Assembly: GCA_949128115.1 (NCBI GenBank)
Contig: OX421968.1
Span: 27,636,377 to 27,700,376, forward strand
Reading direction: 5' to 3'
Length of the DNA stretch: 64,000 nt
From: Anaspis maculata
Taxonomy: Eukaryota; Arthropoda; Insecta; Coleoptera; Scraptiidae
The notes below the pieces were generated by a model. That model saw nothing but the letters and a program-made list of their open reading frames with translations, made no database searches and was not told the DNA's origin. Positions 44,024-54,410 of this stretch are shown here, in pieces. Made by a program: the position numbers and the translations under genes. The stretch's first letter is position 1. Each line of letters starts with the position of its first letter.

Positions 44024-46326
44024 TGTAACAAAGCGTGATTCAGCCGGCGCCTAATAATTCTAGAAAAAACACCGACAATGCGGAAGGGAATGCTCGCGAA
44101 ATTCTAGTACCTCTATGTTTTGTAAATACGTGCCCGATTTTGTAAATATTGTGCATATCAATAGCTTTGTTTTTCAATAGACGAGCCATCTCGAAATTCG
44201 AGTTGTTTGGATATATGCATTCCCGATCTTTCCTTTTTTTTGTTACTAATGACGCACGCTCGATTCTAGAAGGGCATTCAGAGACCTATATAAGCTGGCC
44301 AGTGGGGCCCGTAGAGCAAAGTGAATGTTTATAAGAAGTTCAAAAGAGTCACAGTGCAATCCTAAGTTACGAGTGCAAGTACCGAGTGATACCACATATT
44401 ACACACTTTGTGAAGGAGCTTTTTGGTGAGTATCTCTACTTGCTCACGGGTATTTGGTTATCTCATTAGTCATTTCTTAATTAATTACAAAGTATTGAGG
44501 GTCGGGTCTGAGCACACGGTAAGTGGGTTGCACCTACTAGTGCGCAGTTCTGCCGTTTTAGTGGAGGCTAGGTGGACTCAGAGTGGGTCTCCGTCTGAGT
44601 TCATTGCACGCCTAGATCCAGGCCTCTCAGCCTTGCCTGCTGTGGTTTTCCGGGGCTTGGCTTGGCGCAGTACGTCGGCAGGGACCGGGTACTGGGGGCT
44701 GTGTGTGGTGGGTGGCCCGTCTGGTACGGCTCGGGTTTCCAGCGTGCTAGACAGAAGCCCGTGGTGCTGGGTTCTGACTGTAAGGTCGTTTAGATGCTGC
44801 CAGCTGTACAGAGGCTATCAGTTTATTCGTTCAATTTCTTTCTTTATTTATGAGAGCCCAAATACTCATAATGTTTTCTCTGCCATTTTCAGGGTAGCAT
44901 TGTGTGGTCTATCTGACTCCTGATGCTCGGCGCTTAATCTACGGTTCTTCCTGACATGTGTTCAATACGCCGGAGAAAATGTGGTGACAATTTTTCAGAA
45001 GTGGTTCGTCCATCCTGACAAGCGCCTCGCCCCGAGGCGGCTCGTTTTTCTCTTTACCGTTCTTCGTCAGAAACTTGATCAGGATCATCCACGACTACGC
45101 CTCCGTCAGAGTCGTCATCTCTAATGAAACCCTACCACGTAAGACGAAGACGTGGAAAGTTACTCGCAAAACCTCCTTGTGTCTAACTAACTTTTCGCAC
45201 GACTCACAGTCCGACCTATGGTTCCAAACAAAAGGGCAATCAGATTCCAGTGGTCCCTAGACTTCTACTTTATTCTTTATAGTTCATTTCATTTTTCTCT
45301 CAAATCTCTAAATCTCTTATTTGGGTTGGAGTGTGTAGGTCTATCCCACTTCTGAAAAATTGTCACCACATTTTCTCCGGCGTATTGAACACATGTCAGG
45401 AAGAACCGTAGATTAAGCGCCGAGCATCAGGAGTCAGATAGACCACACACTGCTACCCTGAAAAGGGCAGAAAAAACATTATGAGTATTTGGGCTCTCAT
45501 AAATAAAGAAAGAAATTGAACGAATAAACTGATAGCCTCTGTACAGCTGGCAGCATCTAAACGACCTTACAGTCAGAACCCAGCACCACGGGCTTCTGTC
45601 TAGCACGCTGGAAACCCGAGCCGTACCAGACGGGCCACCCACCACACACAGCCCCCAGTACCCGGTCCCTGCCGACGTACTGCGCCAAGCCAAGCCCCGG
45701 AAAACCACAGCAGGCAAGGCTGAGAGGCCTGGATCTAGGCGTGCAATGAACTCAGACGGAGACCCACTCTGAGTCCACCTAGCCTCCACTAAAACGGCAG
45801 AACTGCGCACTAGTAGGTGCAACCCACTTACCGTGTGCTCAGACCCGACCCTCAATACTTTGTAATTAATTAAGAAATGACTAATGAGATAACCAAATAC
45901 CCGTGAGCAAGTAGAGATACTCACCAAAAAGCTCCTTCACAAAGTGTGTAATATGTGGTATCACTCGGTACTTGCACTCGTAACTTAGGATTGCACTGTG
46001 ACTCTTTTGAACTTCTTATTCACATTCACTTTGCTCTACGGGCCCCACTGGCCAGCTTATATAGGTCTCTGAATGCCCTTCTAGAATCGAGCGTGCGTCA
46101 TTAGTAACAAAAAAAAGGAAAGATCGGGAATGCATATATCCAAACAACTCGAATTTCGAGATGGCTCGTCTATTGAAAAACAAAGCTATTGATATGCACA
46201 ATATTTACAAAATCGGGCACGTATTTACAAAACATAGAGGTACTAGAATTTCGCGAGCATTCCCTTCCGCATTGTCGGTGTTTTTTCTAGAATTATTAGG
46301 CGCCGGCTGAATCACGCTTTGTTACA
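44024..46326. mobile_element. Palindromic insertion of two inverted LTRs with primer sites, TSD CAGT
   Basis: The ends TGTAACAAAGCGTG and CACGCTTTGTTACA are flanked by CAGT at 44020-44023 and 46327-46330. The interrupted LINE-C frame (KMDC, then SYLL) confirms a single CAGT in the empty site. The arms, 44024-44989 and 45361-46326, are 966 bp each and nearly identical. The only differences I noticed are near 44875-44912. Each arm has TATATAAG (44287-44294), a GTGAGT donor-like site (44426) and a polypyrimidine-CAG acceptor-like site (44892), reading inward. Each ends in GTGGTGACA and then ATTTTTCAGAAGTGG, a tRNA-Leu-like primer site. Only the right arm continues as a normal site (CAGAAGTGGGAT). 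A Ginger-type DNA transposon (TGTNR ends, 4 bp TSD) is the alternative. Confidence 0.8.
45005..45345 (-). other. Leader-like spacer between the inverted LTRs
   Basis: Read on the minus strand from the right-arm primer site, this is about 340 bases of non-repeated sequence with no long ORF, like a retrotransposon leader. It stops abruptly against the complement of the primer site of the left arm. Confidence 0.5.
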
Positions 46327-46330
46327 CAGT

Positions 46331-46526
46331 CCATTTTATTGTGCAAGATGTTATGTAATAACTTAATGGCCAAAATAGAGCGGCGAGTTTCCAAGGAAAC
46401 AAAGCCAAATCTAGACAACAGCAGACTGTATTCAATACCCCTCGCAGGATAGACGCCATCAAACAAGAAGCACAGGAACTTCAAAAACCGTCGCTGGACC
46501 CGCTCAATACAATGAATATGGACTTT
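46331..46526 (-). pseudogene. LINE-C ORF2, middle C-terminal piece
   Basis: KVHIHCIERVQRRFLKFLCF, here in two blocks HIHCIERVQRR and FLKFLCFLFDGVYPARG, then LLSRFGFVSLETRR and LLHNILHNKMDC. It matches LINE-B between EYASLIWYP and DCPELL. It is open until it meets the palindrome. Confidence 0.75.
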
Positions 46527-47603
46527 ATTGGCGAGTAACATTACCGATAGTGGCGCTGCTGATGCGCTTCGCATGTAAACAAACATGTCGGATAGGGCAC
46601 GGATTGTTGCCCGCGCGTTCAAAAATCTTATCAGTAATAAGCGGTTTTAATGTCCTCCAGACGTGAAACGTGGTTAATTAGTACCTATTGCGGTGGAACT
46701 CGAAAATGGCAGAAGCGAATTGAGTGTTATGAAGGTTTTCAATCACTGGATGGCCTCAAGCCTCAACGGATTCACGATCTATCGTGATGGGATACTGATG
46801 GGAGAGGAAATTCTGAAGTCACAATTTCTTGTGTTGTATGGTCGAAAGCGAACCGAATCAAGCTTCAGTTCAAACATAGACATATTTGGATTGTGTTTAC
46901 AAACAAGCGCATTTGTATGAATCTCCTCACGAGGCAACTGAGATTGTAATTAAAAGAAATAGTAGTAGAAGTTCCTGCGAGAGTTCCTGTGAAATTGGAA
47001 CGTTTAAATGCACTTGCAAAGCAGGCCAGTCCGGGACATGCAAACATATCGCAGCTGTGCTTCTTCGATGCAGCCATTTAAAGTTCCTATTTTCAGCACA
47101 CTTCCCAGGCTTTTCTCGTAGTCATATTTTCCACAGTGCCAAGTTTGTTTGTCATCTTGACTACCCAACTTGCGTCTTTCGCTTTCGACGGGAAACGGTG
47201 AAAATGTAACACTTCCTTTTTCCGGTTTCCACAGCGCGACTCGCACTCGGAAACGCAACAAATTCTCCGCCACTTTTTGTCACTATGACAAAATCACAAA
47301 TCTTACCACTTCCCATTCTGATGCCACTTTTGCTTGCCAGTCGTCGTACACGTGCCACTCTTATTTAAAAATGCAATGCTTTTGCAACCGACGACACCTA
47401 GTATATTCAAGATATTGAAACGTGCGTGGCTCACGTACTTTGTTGGAAAAAATCAACGCCGCGTTAAGTCAGATGGAATCAATTAAAGTCACCAAACACC
47501 GCAACGCTCATAAGAGCCCACACAAATCTGCGGTTGATTCGTGCACAAACGTCGTTTACACGTTGGCCGTCAGATGGCGTATTCGATCTTGAAACTCGCC
47601 AAT
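46527..47603 (+). mobile_element. SWIM-fragment TIR element, copy B, inside LINE-C
   Basis: ATTGGCGAGTAACATTACCG at 46527 and GATCTTGAAACTCGCCAAT ending at 47603 are the ends (10-bp inverted repeat ATTGGCGAGT, otherwise unrelated ends). It is 1,077 bp, flanked by LINE-C coding sequence on both sides (right IIWYPYY, left KVHIHC). Frame analysis of the LINE suggests at most a 2 bp AT duplication. The only copy with a complete SWIM motif (see next). Confidence 0.8.
46886..47209 (+). pseudogene. Captured SWIM zinc-finger gene fragment
   Basis: The 107-codon frame holds YESPHEATEIVIKR and then FKCTCKAGQSGTCKHIAAVL: the C-x-C-x8-C-x-H zinc ligands of a SWIM domain at about residues 41-54. Upstream, 46640-46880 in another frame resembles the RRETWLISIAVELENGRS and HRHIWIVFTN segment that copy A keeps open. 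SWIM domains bind zinc and mediate DNA or protein contacts. The fragment has no proper start and no upstream domain, so it is probably not a working protein. Confidence 0.6.
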
Positions 47604-48050
47604 AGTAAGGGTACCAAATGATCGAACCGTACTCCAATCGGGATCGAATCAAAGCAAAATACAGTTTCTTCAGAGACTCACTGTTGGTAAATTCCCGGCA
47701 ATTCCTGTAAATCATTCCATACATTTTGTAAGACTTACTGACAATCTCAGCTCTGTGATTTGAAAAGTCTAGTTTTGGATCAAAAATGATGCCCAAATCC
47801 TTCACAGACTCGGCGTGTTCCAAAGTTATACCACCGATGTCATAAGGATAAACGACGTAGGAATGTCTTTTGGTAAATGTCATGACTGTACACTTGTTAA
47901 CATTGAGAAAAAGACGGTTATTGGAACACCATTCAACATTCAACCACAGATACAATGTCTCTCTGCAACAGGGCACAGTCAGATACTGAGTCCACTCTAC
48001 GGAATAACTTTAGATCATCTAGAGGTGATCATGCCCTCTAGAAATAATAA
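47604..48050 (-). pseudogene. LINE-C ORF2, RT palm end to thumb
   Basis: It begins at DDLKLFRRVDS (end of the FADD block, about 48025), then NRLFLNVNKCTVMTF, VKDLGIIFDPKLDF and YRNCREFTNSESLKKLYF, and breaks at SIIWYPYY, where copy B starts. It is 5'-truncated at or just before the catalytic motif. Confidence 0.75.
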
Positions 48051-48070
48051 GGCGCCAGATTGATGTCACT

Positions 48071-49116
48071 ATTGGCGAGTAACATTACCGATGGTGGCGC
48101 TGCTGATGCGCTTCGCATGTAAACAAACATGTCGGATGGAGACGGATTGTTGCCCGCGCGTTCAAAAATCTCATAAGTAGTAAGCGGTTTTTAATGTCCT
48201 CCAGACGTGAAACGTGGTTAATTAGTATTGCGGTGAAACTCGAAAATGGCAGAAGCGCAATTGAGTGTTATGGAGGTTTTGAATCACTTGATGGACTCAA
48301 CGGACTCTCGATGTATCGTGATGGGAGAAGAAATTCTGAAGTCACAATTTCTTGTGTTGTGTGGTTGAAAGCGAACCGAATCAAGCATCAATTTAAACAT
48401 AGACATATTTGAATTGTGTTTACAAACGCTAAGCGCATTGTATGAATCTCCTCACTAGGTAAATGGGAATGTAATTTAAAAAAAAATAGTAGTAGCAGTT
48501 CCTGTGAAATTGGAACGTTCAAATGCACTTGCAAAGAAGGTCAGTCCGGGACATGCAAAAATATCGCAGCTGTGCTTCTTCGATGCAGCCATATAAATTT
48601 CCCATTTTCAGCGACACTTCCCAGGCTTTTCTCGTAGTCATATTTTCCACAGTGCCGAGTTTGTTTGTCATTTTGACTACCCAACTTGCGTCTTTCGCTT
48701 TCGACGGGAAACGGTGAAAATGTAACTCTTCCTTTTTTCGGTTTCCACAGCGCGACTCGCACTCGGAAACACAACTAATTCTCCGCCACTTTTTGTCACT
48801 ATCTATCTTGCCACCTTCCATTCTATGCCACTTTTGCTTGCCACGTTGCTCGTCGTACACGTGCCACTCTTATTTAAAAATGCAATGCTTTTGCAATCGA
48901 CGACACCTAATATATAGGTACAAGATAATGAAACGTGCGTGGCTCACGTACTTTGTTGGAAAAAATTAACGCCGCGTTAAGTCAGATGGAGTCAAATAAA
49001 GTCCCCAAACACCGCAACGCTCATAAGAGCCCACACAAATCTGCAGTTGATCCGTGCACAAACGTCGTTTACACGTTGGCCGTCAGATGGCGTATTCGAT
49101 CTTGAAACTCGCCAAT
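48071..49116 (+). mobile_element. SWIM-fragment TIR element, copy C
   Basis: Same ends as copy B (48071 and 49116), 1,046 bp. The 5' ORF remains open (48194-48412: SSRRETWLISIAVKLENGRS is split by no stop). The SWIM text reads FKCTCKEGQSGTCK followed by Asn instead of His. It starts 20 bases from the 5' end of LINE-C. Confidence 0.8.
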
Positions 49117-49644
49117 AGTCTAGTCGCGGTATTACAGATAACGATCACAAAGTCACTGGATGCCAACCAAAAGTCACCAGATAAGTCACTTGTCTCAAGG
49201 GTCCCCTTAGGTACCCACTAAATTTTTAATTTTATTTCCATTTGGCACAATAATAACTTGAGAAATTTGTTTCTCAACGCATGCGCACCTGCCCAAACGA
49301 AATAGCCTATTCTAAATTAGTGAAATAGGATTGAGTGAAGCGGATCGAACGTGCGACAATAAAAACGCGCTGGACTGGAGCCACTCTGGATCCGATCGAA
49401 ACTCGAGCGGATCGAAAGCTGCGATAGAAACGCAGTCAATCGGAATCTGTGTTTTGAAGTGTTGAGTGAATTGAAATCATTCACCATGATGTAATAAGCC
49501 ACTGAGGCTGTCATTTTAAATTAAAAAAATACAGGGTGCATGGTCCAGTCCAAATACCTTAATTTTGAGAGATGATAGAGAATCATAAATAAAGGAGACT
49601 TTCCCGATTTTTTTTCTTTAGAAATGCATAATAAAGAAGATAAG
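49117..49644. other. No gene seen
   Basis: Unassigned. Around 49333-49440, GCGGATCGAA and GATCCGATCGAAAC words repeat in both orientations, perhaps a small decayed foldback. Confidence 0.45.
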
Positions 49645-49897
49645 GGTGTTTCAAAAATAAGTGCCATCCTTTCCACCCCAGATTCAGATGTTCAAAATGT
49701 GAAGATTGTGTTATTTTTTATTTTTTAAAAACGCCCCTGAAAAAAAGTTACAGGCCTTCAAAGTTCAATTTTTTAATTTGTTTTTCATTCATAACTTTTA
49801 TACGGTTGGGCCGATTTTGCCCACATTTCAACCAGGGTGTGCTGAAATACGTTTCTAATGAACAATGATGGCGTATTTGAACAAAAATGCCCAGGAA

Positions 49898-51064
49898 TTA
49901 TTCTCAACAAACCTGGATGTGGGGCAGACTTGACAGGTAGCGTATACAGGGTGAAAAATAAAGTTGAAAAATTGAAAAATTTTATCTGAAGAACCGAAAG
50001 TGCAGGAGTTTTGTTAATCACCATATTAACGTGTTATTGATGCTCATAAAGTCATAAAGCTTCCCCAAACAGTTTTGAAATATCTTGTTTTATTCCTAAG
50101 ATATTTTGAAAAACGTAAAAATGCTCAAAAAAAAGACTGTTTGTTCATAAATCACCAAATTTTGAAGATTTTGAGGTGCAACTTGGTATTCCTACATTAT
50201 GTGACGTTAGAAATGGAATAAGATCAGTAGCCAATTTCTACGCCTTTTAGTTTCAAGGTGCGTTCAGTCAGGTTATTTAGCCGCAAGTTTTAATTTTAGT
50301 CACAAGGGCAGCGACGCCTATTGGCCCTTACAAACCAGCCTCCCCAGAACAGCTAATAAGCGAGACAGCGCTCACGACTAAAATTAAAATTTGCGGCTAA
50401 ATAAGCTGACTGAACGCACCTTCAGAAATACGGTGGTCAACTTTTTGTTATCTTCACGGCGGGGCGGCCATTTTGAATTTTCCTGTAATTGAATATTCCA
50501 AAACGGGGTCGGCAATTGTGAAGAAGACTACATTGGATTTCTATGTAATGACATATAGAAAAAGACATTCTACAAGATAAAGTAGTGATCTTTTTGTAAA
50601 TTAAAAGCTGTAAATCTAGTTTACCGTGACTTACACAATTTCAGAGCAAATGACGGCGGGTGACGTGGTACTTATTGCAGAAGTGAAATACAATTAGAAC
50701 TCCAAACCATCTTTTCCGATATCTCGGTCCAAAATTCACCATCATCAGTTGGAAGTTTTTTTGTGAGCGACGGTCTAAATAAAATATTGCACTTTTTCAA
50801 CAAAAATGGAAATCTCGTCGTCGTTTTTCGGGCATTTTTACGTTTTTTGAAATATCTCAGGGAAGAAACAAGATATTTCAAAACTGTCTGGGGGAGCTTC
50901 ATAAACAATAAATGACACGTAAGTACCTACATATGGTGATTTACAAGACTCCAGCACTTTTGGTTCTTCAGGCACAGTTTTTTAGTTTTCGAACTTTGTT
51001 TTTCACCCTGTATACGCTACCTGCCAAGCCAAGTCTGCCCCACACCCAGGTTTGTTGGGAATAA
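49898..51064. mobile_element. Foldback element (ACAAACCTGGRTGTGGGGCAG ends)
   Basis: TTCTCAACAAACCTGG at 49901 and CCAGGTTTGTTGGGAA near 51045-51060 face each other. GTAGCGTATACAGGGTG / CACCCTGTATACGCTACC and ACAGTTTTGAAATATCTTGT / CAAGATATTTCAAAACTGTC continue the arms. The loop holds the small MITE below. Confidence 0.7.
50255..50422. mobile_element. 168 bp MITE with AAGGTGCGTTCAGTCAG ends
   Basis: AAGGTGCGTTCAGTCAGGTT and AAGCTGACTGAACGCACCTT are near-perfect inverted ends. TTTTAATTTTAGTC and GACTAAAATTAAAA continue the stem. The unpaired centre is about 60 bp. The TSD is unclear (perhaps TTC-type). Confidence 0.8.
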
Positions 51065-51310
51065 ATCAAAGACCATGTATGCCAAGTTTCAAAACTTTAT
51101 CACCAAGTGCAGAGTTTCACTTGAATTTATCTCTTAGTACCCGGACTACAAAGTTTCAAACCCAAATAAACTGTTCGTCAAAAGTTAAGCGAAGACCAAA
51201 ATTTGCTCCAATTTCAAACAAGGATGTCTTGGGGAAAAATATCCGATTTTAAAGAAGTTTATGGTGCCTGGTAGAGCTTTTCTCCAGCTACAAGACGTGT
51301 GACGTGACGA

Positions 51311-52140
51311 AGTGTCAGAAAAAAATTCTCTATAGTTCATTACCGGAACCCCGATTTATTTATTTTTTGTCATTTAGGGCTTAATTCCAACATATATCTG
51401 TCACTAACGAGAGATAACAAGCTCGAAACAAACGTTTGTATGCCAGTTATGGGGGAATTAGCAGTTTTTCCAATGAAATAGTCAATGCGAATTGACATTT
51501 CATCTTACCTTTTGTACCTTCATTCTTCCCGAAAATGAGTTTTGTTGTCACCTAGTAAATTCTACAAAAAAATAGTTCCGACACGACAAACGTCAAAATT
51601 ACTTCACACTACTGAAAAAGTATAAACGTGAAAAATTTGCACATTATTCTCGAATGACCAACAATGTGTCCGATTGGAATCAAAAAAGAATTACGGCTTT
51701 ATCTTCATTCGTCTAGGAAATATCGCTTCTGGAAATTTCCAGTGACTTGGGGCAGTAACAAAATCACCCATGTTGGGACTAATAGGCGAAATTCAGTGCC
51801 ATTTCTGCGCTGGCGCAACCATGCTAGGGGATTTGAGAATAGTGCCGTATGCTAACACATGTAAAAAGCGTAATTTCAACATTGTCTATTATTGAAACGG
51901 CTGGAAATGAAACTTTCAAATAAGCTATGGAAAAAAGAGTGTTTCTTGATCTTTCATTGTGTTCAAGACCAGCAATGATGGATCAGTTCTAGATACACAA
52001 TGAGCGAAAATATGGTAACGTGTTAATCAGTTGGTGTGTTTTTGAAAATACCGCCCTACTTCTGGTATTCTTCTCTGCCTTACGGTTGCCGTCCTGTCTG
52101 TCAGTGGCATGAAACTGCATGTAAACAAATGGTAACTAAA
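51311..52140. other. No gene seen
   Basis: Unassigned AT-rich DNA between block B and the LINE-D 5' end. Confidence 0.5.
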
Positions 52141-52181
52141 ATTTTATCGGGTTATATATATAATATATAACCCGATAAAAT
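52141..52181. other. 41 bp AT-rich palindrome at the LINE-D 5' junction
   Basis: ATTTTATCGGGTTATATAT and ATATATAACCCGATAAAAT are perfect inverted halves. A TA-rich run continues to about 52214. Such a cruciform-prone site could be where LINE-D reverse transcription stopped or where it integrated. Confidence 0.7.
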
Positions 52182-52214
52182 AACATAATATATATATGAG
52201 ACATAATATATATT

Positions 52215-54410
52215 TTGTCTGACGATAGGGAGTGTGCTGATTTTGTCGAGACTGTTCGGTCGTTTGATCTCAGGCTGGCTGTTGACAAACCCACCAGAAT
52301 AACCAAAAAGACTAAGACATGCATTGATAATATTATCACAAATTATCCTTCTGATGTGAGTGCTGTCGAGGTAGTTGATCGTCATCTGTCTGATCACTGC
52401 TGCCTGGAGATGTCAATATTAATGGCATCTCGGGTAGATCAGGGAGATGATGTGGATGCTGCGCGTAAGGTCCGTGTTTTTAATGATTCTAATCTGGACG
52501 AGTTCGTACGCAGAGTGAGTTGCCACAGCTGGACTGATCTATATCGGTTGAATTCCGCACAGGAGAGCTTCGACTGCCTTTTTTGAAGTTCTTTTGTCTT
52601 ACTTGGATAAATGTTTTCCATTACGGATCATAAAACGGAAAAATAAAAGAAATAAAATAGCATGGTTTACTGATGAATTGAGGTTAATGAGAGATCGGTT
52701 GCAGGCATTGGACACGGTACGAAGGAGTACGGGAGATCCGGAGCACTGCATGCTTTGGAGCGAACTAAAGAAAAAATATCAAAACGCCGTGGAAGAAACA
52801 AGGAAGAAAGCTCATGGTGACTATATTAGAGCCGCATCCAATGTTAGTAAGGCCACATGGGAGATAATAAAAAATGAAACTTCTAGTAAACAAAAACAAA
52901 AACTACCTAGCAAAACCCCGCAAGAGGTGAATGATTATTTTGTCAACGTTTCGAATGAGATATTTTCTGAGGTGCCCAAGTCACATTTTAATTTTAAACA
53001 TTACCTTAAAGCAGTAAAATCACAACAAAATTCCTTGTTTTTCAAACCTACTGATAAGATGGAGGTTGAGAGTTGCATTAGACTTTTAAAAAACTCCACC
53101 ACTAAAGATGTGTATGACATGGACGCTGGGATGATAAGGGCTATAAGCAGTCTAATTTCAGAGCCTCTATCGCGTGTCATCAACCTGTGCATGGAGCAAA
53201 ATATATTCCCAGATGCTCTAAAAATTGCAAAGATACTGCCAGTACACAAAAAGGGAGACTTGAGCGACGTCAGTAACTTCAGGCCAATTTCAATTTTGCC
53301 AGTGTTCTCAAAAATTTTTGAGTACATCATAAAGGCAAGACTCGTCAGTTATATTGAAAAAAATTCCATTTTGAGCAATGAGCAATTTGGGTTTCGGACT
53401 AAAAAGTCCACAATGCATGCATTGGTTGAGTTGGTTGAGGCTGTGTTGGGCTGTTTTGACGGAAAAGGTAATGTCGGGGCGACAATGCTTGACCTGTCCA
53501 AAGCTTTTGATTGTGTTGACCATCGCATTCTCTTGGATAAACTTTGGCACTATGGGATCAGAGGTGGACCACATGGAATGATCAGATCGTACCTTACTAA
53601 TAGAAAACAAACTGTGATAATTGATGGTAAAAAATCTAGTCTAAATACTGTGATAGCTGGAGTTCCTCAGGGATCAATTTTAGGACCCATTTTATTTTTA
53701 CTTTTTATAAACGACCTTCCATCAAATTTTAAGTCATTTTCAGATTTCATTCTGTTTGCTGATGACACAGCTTTTGTCACCAAAGCTGAAACGCAGGACT
53801 GTGTATTTCGGCAGCAGCGGGTCACTTTGACGCATGTAAGGGATTGGTTCAGTGCGAATTTTTTAAAAATCAACATTGATAAAACGCAATCGATTTCATT
53901 CAATACTAGTGGCTCATTGTCGGATGAGTCGGTCAAATTTTTGGGAATTTGTCTTGACCCGGCATTGAGCTGGCGGAAGCACGTAGATGAATTGAGTGGG
54001 AAACTTGTAAGACTGACCTACCAAATCAGAAAACTGTCACATGTGGCGGACTTGGATGCGGTTCTGTTGCTGTATCACGGTCGCTTCCAGAGTGTGTTGA
54101 GCTACGGAGTTTTGTTGTGGGGAGGTTCATCCGGATCCCTAAAGATATTTAGGCTACAAAAGCGAGTGATCAGAATTATGGCTGGGGCGGATTATGCTGC
54201 ACATTGTAAGCCTTTATTTACCCGACTAAGGGTTTTAACTGTACCGTCTTTGTATATACTGCAGTGTCTGTTGTTTGTGAAGGTGAATGAGAGTAGTTTC
54301 AGGACAAATGCTTCGTACCACGGATATACCACTAGAAATCGACGAAAGATAGCCGTTCCCTATCACAGGATTGAGCGGTCTCGTCAGGGCATAAATTGCC
54401 TCGGCATCAG
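52215..54410 (+). pseudogene. LINE-D ORF2: endonuclease C-terminus and complete reverse transcriptase
   Basis: Codons 52215-52583 give the endonuclease end (VDKPTRITKKTKTCIDNI, HLSDHCCLEM). The frame is lost in a run of six T at 52577-52582. Removing one T joins it to the 613-codon frame starting at 52594. The RT blocks are NFRPISILPVFSKIFEYI, NEQFGFRTKKSTMHAL, TMLDLSKAFDCVDHRIL, AGVPQGSILGPILFLLFIND and FILFADDTAF (catalytic FADD), then VKFLGICLDPALSWRKHV and YGVLLWGG. All motifs are intact, so this is the best preserved RT here. The frame runs into HINE-1 at 54411. The TGA at 54435 is HINE sequence. Confidence 0.85.

Larger units (their letters stand above)
43620..48050 (-). mobile_element. 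LINE-C, Jockey-superfamily LINE, 5'-truncated and interrupted twice
   Basis: The 3' tail (AAATA)n lies at 43620-43642 on the minus strand. The coding pieces in 5'-3' order are 48050-47604, 46526-46331 and 44019-43790. They are separated by SWIM element copy B and by the inverted-LTR palindrome. When the inserts are skipped, the peptide order matches LINE-B throughout, which proves the interruptions. Confidence 0.75.

Noticed and set aside
44423..45927. Identical 166-codon ORFs on opposite strands (44423-44923 plus and 45427-45927 minus)
   Set aside because: They are the same non-coding LTR arm sequence read twice. The composition and lack of any motif, plus splice-like sites inside, argue against a protein.
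44024..46326. Ordinary LTR retrotransposon with 5' and 3' LTRs
   Set aside because: The two LTR-like arms are inverted, not direct, and both are followed by a primer-site-like sequence. There is no polypurine tract or gag-pol between them.
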